Assembly: GCF_031127815.1 (NCBI RefSeq)
Contig: NZ_JARXHY010000001.1
Location: 496,001-560,000, forward strand
Length of the DNA stretch: 64,000 nucleotides
From: Pelagicoccus sp. SDUM812003
GTDB taxonomy: Bacteria > Verrucomicrobiota > Verrucomicrobiia > Opitutales > Opitutaceae
Reading direction: 5' to 3'
Shown here: piece after piece, positions 18,208-26,219 of the stretch
Layout of the letters: every line of letters begins with the position of its first letter
How positions within the stretch are numbered: position 1 is the first letter of the stretch
Notes under the pieces: generated by a model
Databases searched by the model: none
What the model was told of the DNA's origin: nothing
The model's input: only the letters and a program-made list of their open reading frames with translations
Translations under genes and position numbers: made by a program

Positions 18208-20043
18208 TTAGTCGAGATCGATCACGCGAACGCGCCCGTAGTGCTCCACGCTGATGCTGGTGCGCTCGATGCCGACGATTCGAGCCTCATCCAAACGGTC
18301 TCCGATGCCGACGATGCGATTGTTCACCTGAGCTTTGGGATCGTTGGCGCGGAAGAAGATCGCCCCCAGCCTGATCTCCGGGAATGGCGGCGGTGGCGGG
18401 GGTGGAGGTTCCACCGGCGGGGGCGGTTCCTCGATCGCTTCGGCGTCCAGCGATTGTCCCATTTCGAGAATCTCTTCCACAAGCTTGCCGCGGGAAACGG
18501 ATTTGGCCAGGCCAGCCGTTTCTTCGGGGTCCGAAGATTCAGAGCCGGCCAGAGCTTGAGAAGCGTCCCGCTGGTCGGTTTTGGAAAATGTATTTATAAA
18601 ATAGATACAAATCAGACTTACCAAAACCCCTGCTGCGAAGGCGAACAGGATGTTCTTCCCATAGCTTTGGGCTGATTCCAACCGTTCCTCTTCCACTTTC
18701 CTCAGGGCGGCCCGTGCCACGGCTTCCGAGAGCGCCGCGTGAGCTGCATGGGTCACCGGATCGGGAGCGGGCGGAGTGAGGTGGGTGGCTGCTGGCTTAG
18801 GTTCCACGGCTTGATCAGGTGGCTGACGAACGAGTTTCGCCTTGGGGCGCGGCGGTGGCTCCCCGATGGCGACCGCTTGCCACGCTTCCCAGCGGCCGAC
18901 TTTTCCGATTTCCTCAAGGAATCCCTGGTTGGGCGCGGCGTCGACATGATGCGGGTTGCGCCGTTTGCGAACGATCGCGTTGGCCGCGTGGACTGCTGCC
19001 AGAGACGAGAAGCTCTCTCTGCAGCTATTGGCTGGACGGTGGTGCAAGGCGGCGGTTTCGCACAGCGATTCCGACAGTCCCCAACGGGCGAGCAGGTAGG
19101 CGCCTACCTCTGCGTGGTCGCATCCGATGGCTCGCGCTTCGGCCTGCCAAGGCGGGATCGATTCCTCCCGAGCCAGTCGCTGCGCTTCGTCGAACGCTTC
19201 GGTATCCAAATCCAGCAGAACAAGCTTGCCAATGTCGTGCAGGAGCCCGGCAGTGTAGGCTTCCTCCGCGGAGGCAGGATTGTCTGTCTCGAAAAGACTG
19301 ATACGCCGGGCGGCGGTGGCCACTTCTATGCTATGGTGCCAGAGCTCGTTGAGCAGCGCCTTGTGGCGAGGGGAATGAGCTTGCCGGTCGAAGACCTGAG
19401 CGGCCAGCACGATGGTCTTCACGGTTTCGAATCCCAGGATAGATATGGCGTGCGGGATGTCCGAAACTTTCTGGTCGAAGCCGAAGTGAGAGGAGTTGAC
19501 CGTTTCGAGGATTTTGGAGGAAAGGGCGAGATTGCTGCTGATCGAATCCGCGATTGACGACGTGTCGGCGTGAGGAGCGTTGAGAGCGGCCACCACCTTG
19601 AGGTAGAGAGGCGGAAGCGTCTCGAAGGCGGTTCGACTGCTGACCACCTCTTTCACCACTGGGTTTTCCAGCCACGAGTCGATCGCTAAGCATTTCTGGA
19701 ATTCGAAGTGGAGGCGATCCTGCGGACATGGTCTGGGAAGGTAGCGGCACCCGCCTTCGAGCGCCGAGGTCAGCTGTTCCTTTTCGGATTCGCTTGCGGC
19801 GATGAAGGCATGCGCCATGGGAGCTCGATCGACGAGACGGGATAGGAGCTGCAGACCGTTTCCGCCTTGGAAGCCAAGTGACGCGACGATGATATCGGGT
19901 GCGCTCGTCTCGCAGCTTTCCAGAGCGTCCTCTTCCGAGCTGCAGAAAGCCATGGTCCAAGTGGAGTTCTTGGAGGAAAGGGCGTTTCGGTAGCGTTCGA
20001 GATGTTCGAGCTCGTGATCGATGATGAGCAAGTGGGCGCTCAT
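18208..20043 (-). CDS. Degenerate receiver-HDOD protein fused to a membrane anchor and GspC-like periplasmic domain
   Basis: A 611-residue fusion. Residues 3-120 resemble a receiver domain, but the phospho-acceptor Asp is Ser (S55 in IIVASLGF) and the conserved Lys is Arg (R104). Residues about 130-345 are an HDOD domain retaining LLHDIGKL (H269, D270). A Pro-rich linker leads to one transmembrane helix (465-484). A second Pro-rich stretch (539-555) ends in a 55-residue beta domain (EIRLGAIFF, VNNRIVGIGDRL, ARIVGIERTSISVEH) with the strand pattern of the GspC/PilP homology region. The N-terminal part should be cytoplasmic and the tail periplasmic. This suggests a sensor linking an envelope machine to HDOD signalling; that is inference. 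Confidence 0.8.
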   Translation of the reverse strand: MSAHLLIIDHELEHLERYRNALSSKNSTWTMAFCSSEEDALESCETSAPDIIVASLGFQGGNGLQLLSRLVDRAPMAHAFIAASESEKEQLTSALEGGCRYLPRPCPQDRLHFEFQKCLAIDSWLENPVVKEVVSSRTAFETLPPLYLKVVAALNAPHADTSSIADSISSNLALSSKILETVNSSHFGFDQKVSDIPHAISILGFETVKTIVLAAQVFDRQAHSPRHKALLNELWHHSIEVATAARRISLFETDNPASAEEAYTAGLLHDIGKLVLLDLDTEAFDEAQRLAREESIPPWQAEARAIGCDHAEVGAYLLARWGLSESLCETAALHHRPANSCRESFSSLAAVHAANAIVRKRRNPHHVDAAPNQGFLEEIGKVGRWEAWQAVAIGEPPPRPKAKLVRQPPDQAVEPKPAATHLTPPAPDPVTHAAHAALSEAVARAALRKVEEERLESAQSYGKNILFAFAAGVLVSLICIYFINTFSKTDQRDASQALAGSESSDPEETAGLAKSVSRGKLVEEILEMGQSLDAEAIEEPPPPVEPPPPPPPPFPEIRLGAIFFRANDPKAQVNNRIVGIGDRLDEARIVGIERTSISVEHYGRVRVIDLD

Positions 20044-20236
20044 GGCGTTAAGTGGGTCGTCTTTGTCACGACTTTGTCGGCGATGACTTGAGTCGATGCA
20101 GCCTATGAATTGAGCTGCCGAGGCGGGGAAGTGAACGCTTTTCCCGCAAGTCTCCGTATCTCGCGAGCGAATACGTAGGGCAGGTGAGGTGAATCACTCG
20201 CGTCCGTTGGCGGGTGGTTTCCTCAGTTCAGAGGTC

Positions 20237-20941
20237 TTAGCGATTCTTCTCAGACAGCCATTTCTGAGCGAGCTTCGGCAGGATCTCGCCAGCTCTCCCC
20301 TTGAAGAATTCGAAGCCTTCCGGGCAGGCGTCGATATCCATGGCGACCAGAACCTTTTCCGCGTCCGGGCGTGCGTAGCTCACGAGCCCCGCTGCCGGGT
20401 AGACGCTCAGGGAGGTGCCGACCACCAGCATGCGGCCCGCGGTGGAGACTTCCTCCAGAGCGAGCTCGTAGTTTTCCACGGCTTCTCCGAACCAGACGAT
20501 ATGAGGGCGGAGTCGGCCGCCTCGCGGACAGCGGTCGTCGAGGCTTAGTCCTTCGAGGGGGTAAGGGATTCGATAGGAAGGATCGAGTTCGCTTTTGGCT
20601 TCGCTCAGATTTCCGTGAAGGCGAATGACTCGAGATGAGCCAGCCCTCTCGTGAAGGTCGTCGACGTTCTGCGTAACGATCGCCACGTCAAAGGCGGTTT
20701 CCAGCTGGGCGATCGCGAGGTGAGCCGGATTGGGTTTCGCCTGCGCCGCTGCTTTCCTTCGCATGTTGTAGAAATCCAGCACCTTGGCTGGGTCTCTTTC
20801 CCATGCTTCCGGCGTAGCGACTTCCTCGATACGCATGCTTTCCCAGAGTCCGCCGGAGTCGCGAAAGGTTTTCAAACCGCTTTCGGCGCTGACGCCTGCT
20901 CCTGTGAATACGAGTATCTTCTCCTTCGCTCGCTGCATCAT
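20237..20941 (-). CDS. cobB: Class III sirtuin (NAD-dependent protein deacylase), CobB-like
   Basis: A 234-residue Sir2 enzyme that removes acyl groups from lysines using NAD. Motifs are GAGVSAESGLKTFRD (14-28), TQNVDDLHERAG (90-101), catalytic H109 in RLHGN, and LRPHIVWFGE. The pair Y58/R61 in FYNMRR marks the class III group that prefers succinyl or malonyl lysine. The usual four zinc-binding cysteines are reduced to one (C138 in DRCPRGG), a variant I associate with Bacteroidetes-type CobB proteins. Two adjacent ATGs (20941 and 20938) are equally possible starts. The gene stands alone. Confidence 0.92.
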   Translation of the reverse strand: MMQRAKEKILVFTGAGVSAESGLKTFRDSGGLWESMRIEEVATPEAWERDPAKVLDFYNMRRKAAAQAKPNPAHLAIAQLETAFDVAIVTQNVDDLHERAGSSRVIRLHGNLSEAKSELDPSYRIPYPLEGLSLDDRCPRGGRLRPHIVWFGEAVENYELALEEVSTAGRMLVVGTSLSVYPAAGLVSYARPDAEKVLVAMDIDACPEGFEFFKGRAGEILPKLAQKWLSEKNR

Positions 20942-21045
20942 GTGGGAATCGTGTCTGGTTTTGGCGTCGATAGCGCGATCCGTTTGTCTCCGATATCAGA
21001 AAAGGCCGTTGTTGCAGACCTAAGCTGTCGTTGTTTTTTGGATAT

Positions 21046-21348
21046 CTATTCGACCTCAACTTCGATGCCACCCACCCAGCTGGCAACCAGGTTGTACAGA
21101 AAGGCTCCGATTAGGCCGCAGACGAAACCGATCACGCCATAGAGCATTGGCGCAAAGATGAAGAATCCGACTCCCATGCCGAGCAGCATCGGCAAAGGGG
21201 CGGCGCTCTGTCCCGCGGGAGCGGCGCTGCTGGCGATGAACGAAAACAGAAGGAAAAAGGGGGCCATCACCAGAGGGAGGATGGCGTAGATGATGGCGAG
21301 GATTTTGGCCAGTTGCATGGGGGCGACTCTCTTGAGGCGTTTCTTCAT
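21046..21348 (-). CDS. Small membrane protein with two to three helices
   Basis: A 100-residue protein with hydrophobic segments at about 13-40 and 53-90 and a Lys/Arg-rich N-terminus. The second segment is Gly-rich (LLGMGVGFFIF...GVIGFVCGLIGAFLYNLVASWVGGIEVEVE), reminiscent of DUF3566-like small membrane proteins. The acidic tail suggests a real C-terminus. I do not recognise a function. M11 (21318) is an alternative start. A hairpin-forming inverted repeat lies about 80 bp upstream. Confidence 0.7.
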   Translation of the reverse strand: MKKRLKRVAPMQLAKILAIIYAILPLVMAPFFLLFSFIASSAAPAGQSAAPLPMLLGMGVGFFIFAPMLYGVIGFVCGLIGAFLYNLVASWVGGIEVEVE

Positions 21349-21882
21349 TTTGATGGTCTGGAGGAGGGTTGAGGAGGGCTTCGGCCGGCCTAGCTGCGGC
21401 CTCGGCTCGGGGGGACGCTCGCGTTGTGAGGTTCCAAGGTCGGCGTGGTGCTGGCGCTTGGAACAGAGAGAACGATCGAGCTAAGTAGATGCTGCAGGTT
21501 GACTTGGTGTATGCAAGCGGGGAGTTAGGCTTAAAACGGGGCGCGTGCCTTCGAATGGCTTTTTGATCATAAAATGAGCTGTGCGGATCGGAAGGACAGC
21601 TGATTGAACAGGTTCAGGCGGGAAATCTCGATCGCTCAGAGACTTGCGATAGAGAGCTGCGAGGCGGGCTTGCGTCAGGAACCGTCGCTTGCTCGGAAGG
21701 TCACTGAAAGCAAGGGCTTGATTGGCGGCTTCCGCCTGTGGACGGCGCATGGGAGCTTAGCTGAAGCTGTCGAAACGCGGCCTTTAGTTGCCTCCCGCTC
21801 GTATCGAAGGAGCGCTTCGAGAGTCCGTTCACGGTTTCAGCCCCGAACACCCCAGAGATACCCAAACTACTAACATCGAGAA
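21349..21882. other. 534-bp intergenic region between divergent genes
   Basis: No gene is supported; the short open frames here have no start signal or family resemblance. The one clear structure is an inverted repeat GTTCCAAG (21431-21438) and CTTGGAAC (21457-21464) with an 18-bp spacer, which could be a hairpin or operator. The stretch just before 21883 is AC-rich without a clear Shine-Dalgarno. Confidence 0.4.
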
Positions 21883-23967
21883 ATGATGACGCTTCGTCTA
21901 CCAGCGATCTTCGCTCTTTTCACCGCAATCTCAGTCGGCGCCTTGTCCAGCGCCCAAACGCCGAGCTTCACTCAAACCGCTTCCGTGCACGATCCGTCGG
22001 TGATCAAGGTGGGCGACCGCTTCTACGTCTTCGGCTCGCACGGAGCGTCCGCGTGGTCCACCGACCTGATGAACTGGACTCAAGTGGCTTCCAGCGTGAA
22101 TCAGGGAAATCCTCGGCATTTCGACACGTTTCAGAGCGAGTTGTCTGAACTGATCCAGTGGACGAACGCCACCAGCCTTTGGGCTGCGGACGTCTATCAA
22201 CTCGAGGATGGGAAATACTACTATTACTACAATGTCTGGACGAACCATCAGGGCTACCGTAGCTACATGGGTCTGGCGGTTTCGGACGAAATCGAAGGTC
22301 CCTACGAGGACTTGGGCGAGATTTTAAGGGGCGGGACTGGGGTGAGCGGTTTCGATCCGAGCGTCGACCCCAATACCATCGATCCCACGCTCTATCGCGA
22401 CACGGAGGACAATCTCTGGATGGTCTACGGCTCTTATTCCGGCGGCATCTTCACCATGGAGATGGACGACCAGACGGGCTTTCAGAAGCCGAATCAAGGC
22501 TGGGGGACCTACCTGCTCGGCGGAGGGCACGACCAGATCGAGGGCCCGTTCATCGACTACAATGCGGAGACCGAAAAATACTACCTCTTTCTATCCTACG
22601 GCGGATTGGGAGCGAACGATGGCTACAACATGCGCGCCTTCCGCTCGGACAATCCCGATGGCCCTTTCTACGACCCGGCTGGCAATGACATGTCGCAAGT
22701 GACGGGCCCGTTCGCGGATTACGGTCTTAAGCTTGCTGGAAACTGGCGGTTCACGCCCGTAGAAGGCGAACCTGCTCAGACGGTGACAGGCTACCGCTCG
22801 CCGGGACACAACTCGGTGATCAAGGATCCGGCCACCGGCAAGTGGTTTAACATTTTCCACTCCCGCTTCGAGGGACGCGGCGAGCTGCATGAGATCCGCG
22901 TCCATCAGATGTTTTTCAACGAGGACGGATGGCCGGTGATGGCTCCGCACCGCTTCGCGGGCGAAACGCAAGGCAGCTACACCGCGGCGGAGATTTCGGG
23001 AGCCTACAAGGTGCTCAACCACGGAAAGGACATCACTGGAACCATGAAGACTTCCGAGGTCGTCGGTCTGCAGGAAAGCGGATCCCTCGCAGGCGCCGAT
23101 GGAAGCTGGGAAATGGTGGATGACAAAAACATCCGCATCAGCATGAACGGCACGCTCTTCAAGGGCGTGGTCAGCGAGATGTGGGACAACGAAAATCAGC
23201 GATGGGTAAACGCGTTCACCGCGATTTCGCAGAACGGCGAGTCGCTTTGGGGCAGCGAAGTCGCGGTCGCGGCTCGGACTGGCGATGTGCCGTCTCCCGA
23301 GCTGGAAGCGGTCGGAAACCGGGTCGTGGATGTGAGCGAATCGCTTTCCCTGACCTTGACGAACCTGGCTCCCGTGGGGGACCTCGAGCTCTCCTACGAA
23401 GTGGAGCAAGGCCCGGAAGGGTTGACTGTCGATAGCGAAACGGGGCAAGTCTCTTGGCAGCCGATCGCGTCTCAAGCGGGTAACGTTTTCGAGGTGCGCA
23501 TTCAGATCTACGACTTTTATGAACCGAATCTGTCAGACGAGGTTGCCTTCTACGTCTACGTTTCCGACTCCCAAGGCAGCTCGCCGATCGACGATTGGCG
23601 TACGGAAAACTTCGGAGAAAATCCGGCGGAGGGCGTGGCGGGCAACGGTGACGATCCGGACCAGGATGGACGCCCGAATCTCGTGGAGTACGCGCTGGGA
23701 ACGGATCCCATGGCGCCGGATGTCGATACCGCGTCCGACGTTGAGCTGGTGGGCGACAAACTGGTTTGGACCTTCAGCCGCACAGCGGATCCCGCCCTGC
23801 AGTTTGAGGTGAGGGCGCGTTCGTCCCTCGTCGGGGCCGAATCGGAAGTGATCTGGTCAAGCATGGGAAGCGCGAACCTCGAAGGCGACGCCCAAGTAGA
23901 GGTCGATGTGCCAGCCGGCTCCGAAGGGCAGGTCTTCCTCGAGCTGACGGTCGATGCGTTCGAGTGA
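21883..23967 (+). CDS. Secreted GH43 arabinanase/arabinofuranosidase with C-terminal Ig-like and tail modules
   Basis: A 694-residue secreted five-bladed propeller enzyme. A signal peptide ends near residue 24 (SSAQ). The three GH43 acidic residues are visible: D37 in HDPSVIK (base), D167 in NTIDPTLYRD (pKa modulator) and E220 in QIEGPFI (acid). The HNS motif in GHNSVIKDPATGKWFNIFHSR fits endo-1,5-alpha-L-arabinanases. A small beta domain (about 375-470) and a cadherin/He_PIG-type Ig domain (about 475-570) follow, then the tail DPDQDGRPNLVEYALGTDP, which matches that of the GH16 enzyme. Substrate is probably arabinan or another arabinose-containing glycan. A strong terminator lies 60 bp downstream. 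Confidence 0.9.
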   Translation: MMTLRLPAIFALFTAISVGALSSAQTPSFTQTASVHDPSVIKVGDRFYVFGSHGASAWSTDLMNWTQVASSVNQGNPRHFDTFQSELSELIQWTNATSLWAADVYQLEDGKYYYYYNVWTNHQGYRSYMGLAVSDEIEGPYEDLGEILRGGTGVSGFDPSVDPNTIDPTLYRDTEDNLWMVYGSYSGGIFTMEMDDQTGFQKPNQGWGTYLLGGGHDQIEGPFIDYNAETEKYYLFLSYGGLGANDGYNMRAFRSDNPDGPFYDPAGNDMSQVTGPFADYGLKLAGNWRFTPVEGEPAQTVTGYRSPGHNSVIKDPATGKWFNIFHSRFEGRGELHEIRVHQMFFNEDGWPVMAPHRFAGETQGSYTAAEISGAYKVLNHGKDITGTMKTSEVVGLQESGSLAGADGSWEMVDDKNIRISMNGTLFKGVVSEMWDNENQRWVNAFTAISQNGESLWGSEVAVAARTGDVPSPELEAVGNRVVDVSESLSLTLTNLAPVGDLELSYEVEQGPEGLTVDSETGQVSWQPIASQAGNVFEVRIQIYDFYEPNLSDEVAFYVYVSDSQGSSPIDDWRTENFGENPAEGVAGNGDDPDQDGRPNLVEYALGTDPMAPDVDTASDVELVGDKLVWTFSRTADPALQFEVRARSSLVGAESEVIWSSMGSANLEGDAQVEVDVPAGSEGQVFLELTVDAFE

Positions 23968-24025
23968 TTTTTAGGTAGTTGATCCGCGAATACGGCGAAA
24001 TGCTCGTTTTCGCGTTGATTGGGGC

Positions 24026-24071
24026 AGCGGCGCCTGATGCTTGGAGACGAGCCAGGCGCCGCTTCTTTTTT
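24026..24071 (+). terminator. Intrinsic terminator of the GH43 gene
   Basis: Perfect 11-bp arms AGCGGCGCCTG (24026-24036) and CAGGCGCCGCT (24053-24063) with a 16-base loop are followed by TTCTTTTTT. This is a textbook rho-independent terminator 60 bp after the GH43 stop codon. Confidence 0.92.
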
Positions 24072-24136
24072 GGGGGAGTGCTGGAGATGCCATTTTCGAC
24101 TCCTGACAAATTGCGAAAAATGTGAATGCTAGAGAC

Positions 24137-24679
24137 ATGAGGCGCATGTTTGTAGCGATCGATTTGCCTGAGTCCGTGAAGGCGTTCCTGACGCAGCTCA
24201 GAGATGATGGGCTGAAGGGGATCCGTTGGGTGCGCCCCGAGAATCAGCACCTGACCATGCGTTTTCTCGGGGACATCGACGAGGAAGCGGAAAAGCGCTT
24301 GCGGGCGGAGCTGAGCTCGGTGTCCGTTTCCCGTTTCACCCTGCCAATTGGCGGGTTCGGCACTTTTCCCGGCAAAGGCGATCCCAAGGTCCTTTGGATC
24401 GGCGTTGGCTCGGCTCATCCATTGCTCTTTCAGCTTAGACAGCGCATCGACGACGCGGTCCTGAAGGCTGGAATCGATTGCGAAATGCGCGACTTCGTCC
24501 CCCATGTGACGCTGGGCCGTTGCTCGTCTGTATCCAGAGCATCGTTACGAGATCTAAAGAAACGGGTAGAATCCGCCGACTCTCCAGTGTTTGCGGTCAA
24601 AACGTTCTCGCTTTTCGAAAGTCGACCCAGTCCGATCGGTTCTCGCTACGAGATCGTAGATGCGTGGGACCTTCGTTAG
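24137..24679 (+). CDS. thpR: RNA 2',3'-cyclic phosphodiesterase (LigT/ThpR family)
   Basis: A 180-residue 2H phosphoesterase. Both catalytic HxTx motifs are present: HLTM (in RPENQHLTMRFLGD) and HVTL (in FVPHVTLGR). It opens RNA 2',3'-cyclic phosphate ends and may have weak ligase activity. The ATG at 24137 gives MRRMFVAIDLP, the usual ThpR beginning; an upstream GTG at 24122 would add five residues. It is convergent with the DUF2269 gene, with only 10 bp between stops. Confidence 0.9.
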   Translation: MRRMFVAIDLPESVKAFLTQLRDDGLKGIRWVRPENQHLTMRFLGDIDEEAEKRLRAELSSVSVSRFTLPIGGFGTFPGKGDPKVLWIGVGSAHPLLFQLRQRIDDAVLKAGIDCEMRDFVPHVTLGRCSSVSRASLRDLKKRVESADSPVFAVKTFSLFESRPSPIGSRYEIVDAWDLR

Positions 24680-24689
24680 AGACTCTGTT

Positions 24690-25148
24690 TCACTTCAGCA
24701 CCATGAGGGCAAGGCTTGCCAAGGGAAGGATGCTCGCTGCGGCACCAGCGATGGACCAGCGACGGGCAAGCCGCCAAAACTCGTCGGGAATGGTGGCTTC
24801 GTCATGAAACGCCTTCGCTAGTCGCGCTTGTTTCATCTGTAGTGGTAGAAGCGCTACAAGCCAGATGACGCCGGAAAGAGCGAAAAGAATGTAGGCCCAG
24901 AGAAACCAGTTTTCCTGCCAAAGGCCGGGAAGTTGGGCTGCCATGGCGTGTCCCGTTGCTAGGAGAAGGGTGATGCCACCGCCAGTGAAGACCACATCGG
25001 TCCGCGTGATCAGCTTCTGTGACCAGGCCACGATGGCCGGATGGCGCGTGCGTTCCGCGAAGGCTCGCCAGAACGGCGTGACGAGATTGTTTCCGATAAA
25101 GAGACAAGCCCCTAGAATGTGCAGGAGCTTCAGAGTTTGGTAGTCCAT
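24690..25148 (-). CDS. DUF2269-family integral membrane protein
   Basis: A 152-residue protein with four transmembrane helices. The opening MDYQTLKLLHILGACLFIGNNLVTPFWR, with a His in the first helix and an Asn/Arg pair at its end, and GHAM in the second, match the DUF2269 family. It lies 14 bp downstream of a TetR regulator on the same strand and is probably its co-transcribed target. ATG at 25148 was chosen because helix 1 follows at once; the frame is open further upstream inside tetR. Function is unknown; homologues often sit beside TetR genes. Confidence 0.8.
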   Translation of the reverse strand: MDYQTLKLLHILGACLFIGNNLVTPFWRAFAERTRHPAIVAWSQKLITRTDVVFTGGGITLLLATGHAMAAQLPGLWQENWFLWAYILFALSGVIWLVALLPLQMKQARLAKAFHDEATIPDEFWRLARRWSIAGAAASILPLASLALMVLK

Positions 25149-25162
25149 GTCGAGTTGGTTTC

Positions 25163-25750
25163 CTAGTTTGTAAAAGCCATGTAGCAGGTGGCGAAGAGCT
25201 CCTCGGGATCGATCGAATCCAAGTCCTCTTCCTTTATAAGCCCCTCGATGAGCAGGGTAGAAAAACCGTGCACAAAGGACCACGCCGCCAGGGCCAGGGG
25301 GCGGGTGGGCTTTTTAGGATCGATCAGCTTGCCCAGCTTCGCTCGCTCGATGCTGTCGACGAGTCTCTCGAATGCGGCGTCGCCAGCGCTCTGCAGCGAC
25401 GGGCCGCGCTTGTCCGCAGGAATGTGTCCGGAGAACATGAGACGAAGGTGGTCTGGGTGAGTCGTAGCGAAGCGCAGGTAGCCTTGGCCGAGGCCTAGAA
25501 GTGGAGGCGTTTCGCCGAGCTCGCGCAGCGCTCGGTCCAACTCCCGGTTCAAGGTGTGGAAGCCCTGTTCCGCGATGGAGCAGATCAAGTCGAAGGTGTC
25601 GTTGAAATGTCGATACGGAGCGGCTGGACTGACGCCAGCTTTTCGGGCCACCGCCCGCAAGGTCAGCGCAGCCAAGCCGCCATCACGTAGGATCTCCAGC
25701 CCTGTGGCGATCAGCGTTTCCTTCAGGTTTCCATGATGATAAGCGGCCAT
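25163..25750 (-). CDS. TetR/AcrR-family transcriptional regulator (WHG-type C-terminal domain)
   Basis: A 195-residue one-component repressor. The DNA-binding helix-turn-helix is at about 25-50 (LTLRAVARKAGVSPAAPYRHF). The C-terminal ligand domain contains SFVHGFSTLLIEG, matching the WHG group (TetR_C_13). A palindromic operator lies 7 bp before the start codon, so it probably represses itself and the DUF2269 gene downstream. The ligand is unknown; relatives respond to small hydrophobic or antimicrobial compounds. Confidence 0.9.
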   Translation of the reverse strand: MAAYHHGNLKETLIATGLEILRDGGLAALTLRAVARKAGVSPAAPYRHFNDTFDLICSIAEQGFHTLNRELDRALRELGETPPLLGLGQGYLRFATTHPDHLRLMFSGHIPADKRGPSLQSAGDAAFERLVDSIERAKLGKLIDPKKPTRPLALAAWSFVHGFSTLLIEGLIKEEDLDSIDPEELFATCYMAFTN

Positions 25751-25756
25751 TGCGAT

Positions 25757-25782
25757 GTGAACACTGTTAACATAGAGTTCAC
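25757..25782. promoter_or_regulatory. Probable TetR operator
   Basis: GTGAACACTGTTAAC (25757-25771) is a 15-bp near-perfect palindrome (GTGAACA, C, TGTTAAC; one mismatch), the usual form of operators for this TetR subgroup. A further half-site GTTCAC follows at 25777-25782. It lies directly upstream of the tetR start codon, where bound protein would block transcription or early translation. Confidence 0.7.
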
Positions 25783-25870
25783 TGTCAATGCGGAAAGCCT
25801 GGTCGCTTGGTTTATGGGGCGGGGGCGGCTAGCGGCGAGCCTGAGTTTCGGGGGGGCGCTGCGAGCGGGT

Positions 25871-26158
25871 TCAGCGGAACTGGCCGACCGATTCCATGTA
25901 CTCGTAGTCGTTTTCCGCAAGTCGTTGGCAGAGGCTTTCCTTGTCGATGGAGTGGCTTTTGCAGAGCTCTTCCAGCGAGCCGTATTCGTTGCGAAGGGCG
26001 GTGTTCACTACCCCAACCAGAAGGTCCGGATCCATACGTTCGATGTTGTTCCAATCCATGCCGCGAAAGTTTGGAATTGCGCATCGATCGGCAAGTTTGA
26101 ATTGCGGTCGGTTCGGGAAATCTAGCTTTGATTCGGCTGGCCCGTGGGCTTTGTTCAT
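25871..26158 (-). CDS. DUF4250-family small protein
   Basis: A 95-residue soluble protein. Its C-terminal 60 residues (MDPDLLVGVVNTALRNEYGSLEELCKSHSIDKESLCQRLAENDYEYM, taken in parts) match the DUF4250 pattern of DPxxLLSxVNxxLRDxxxSLxxLC, a single helical domain of unknown function. The N-terminal 35 residues are not conserved and may be disordered. The ATG at 26158 was chosen over an open frame extending to 26242. It is monocistronic and divergent from the oxidoreductase gene. Confidence 0.75.
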   Translation of the reverse strand: MNKAHGPAESKLDFPNRPQFKLADRCAIPNFRGMDWNNIERMDPDLLVGVVNTALRNEYGSLEELCKSHSIDKESLCQRLAENDYEYMESVGQFR

Positions 26159-26219
26159 TGAAAATATGTAGCCTATATGGTCTTGTTTTTGTGAACACGC
26201 GACCCTAGCGTCCGCACTC

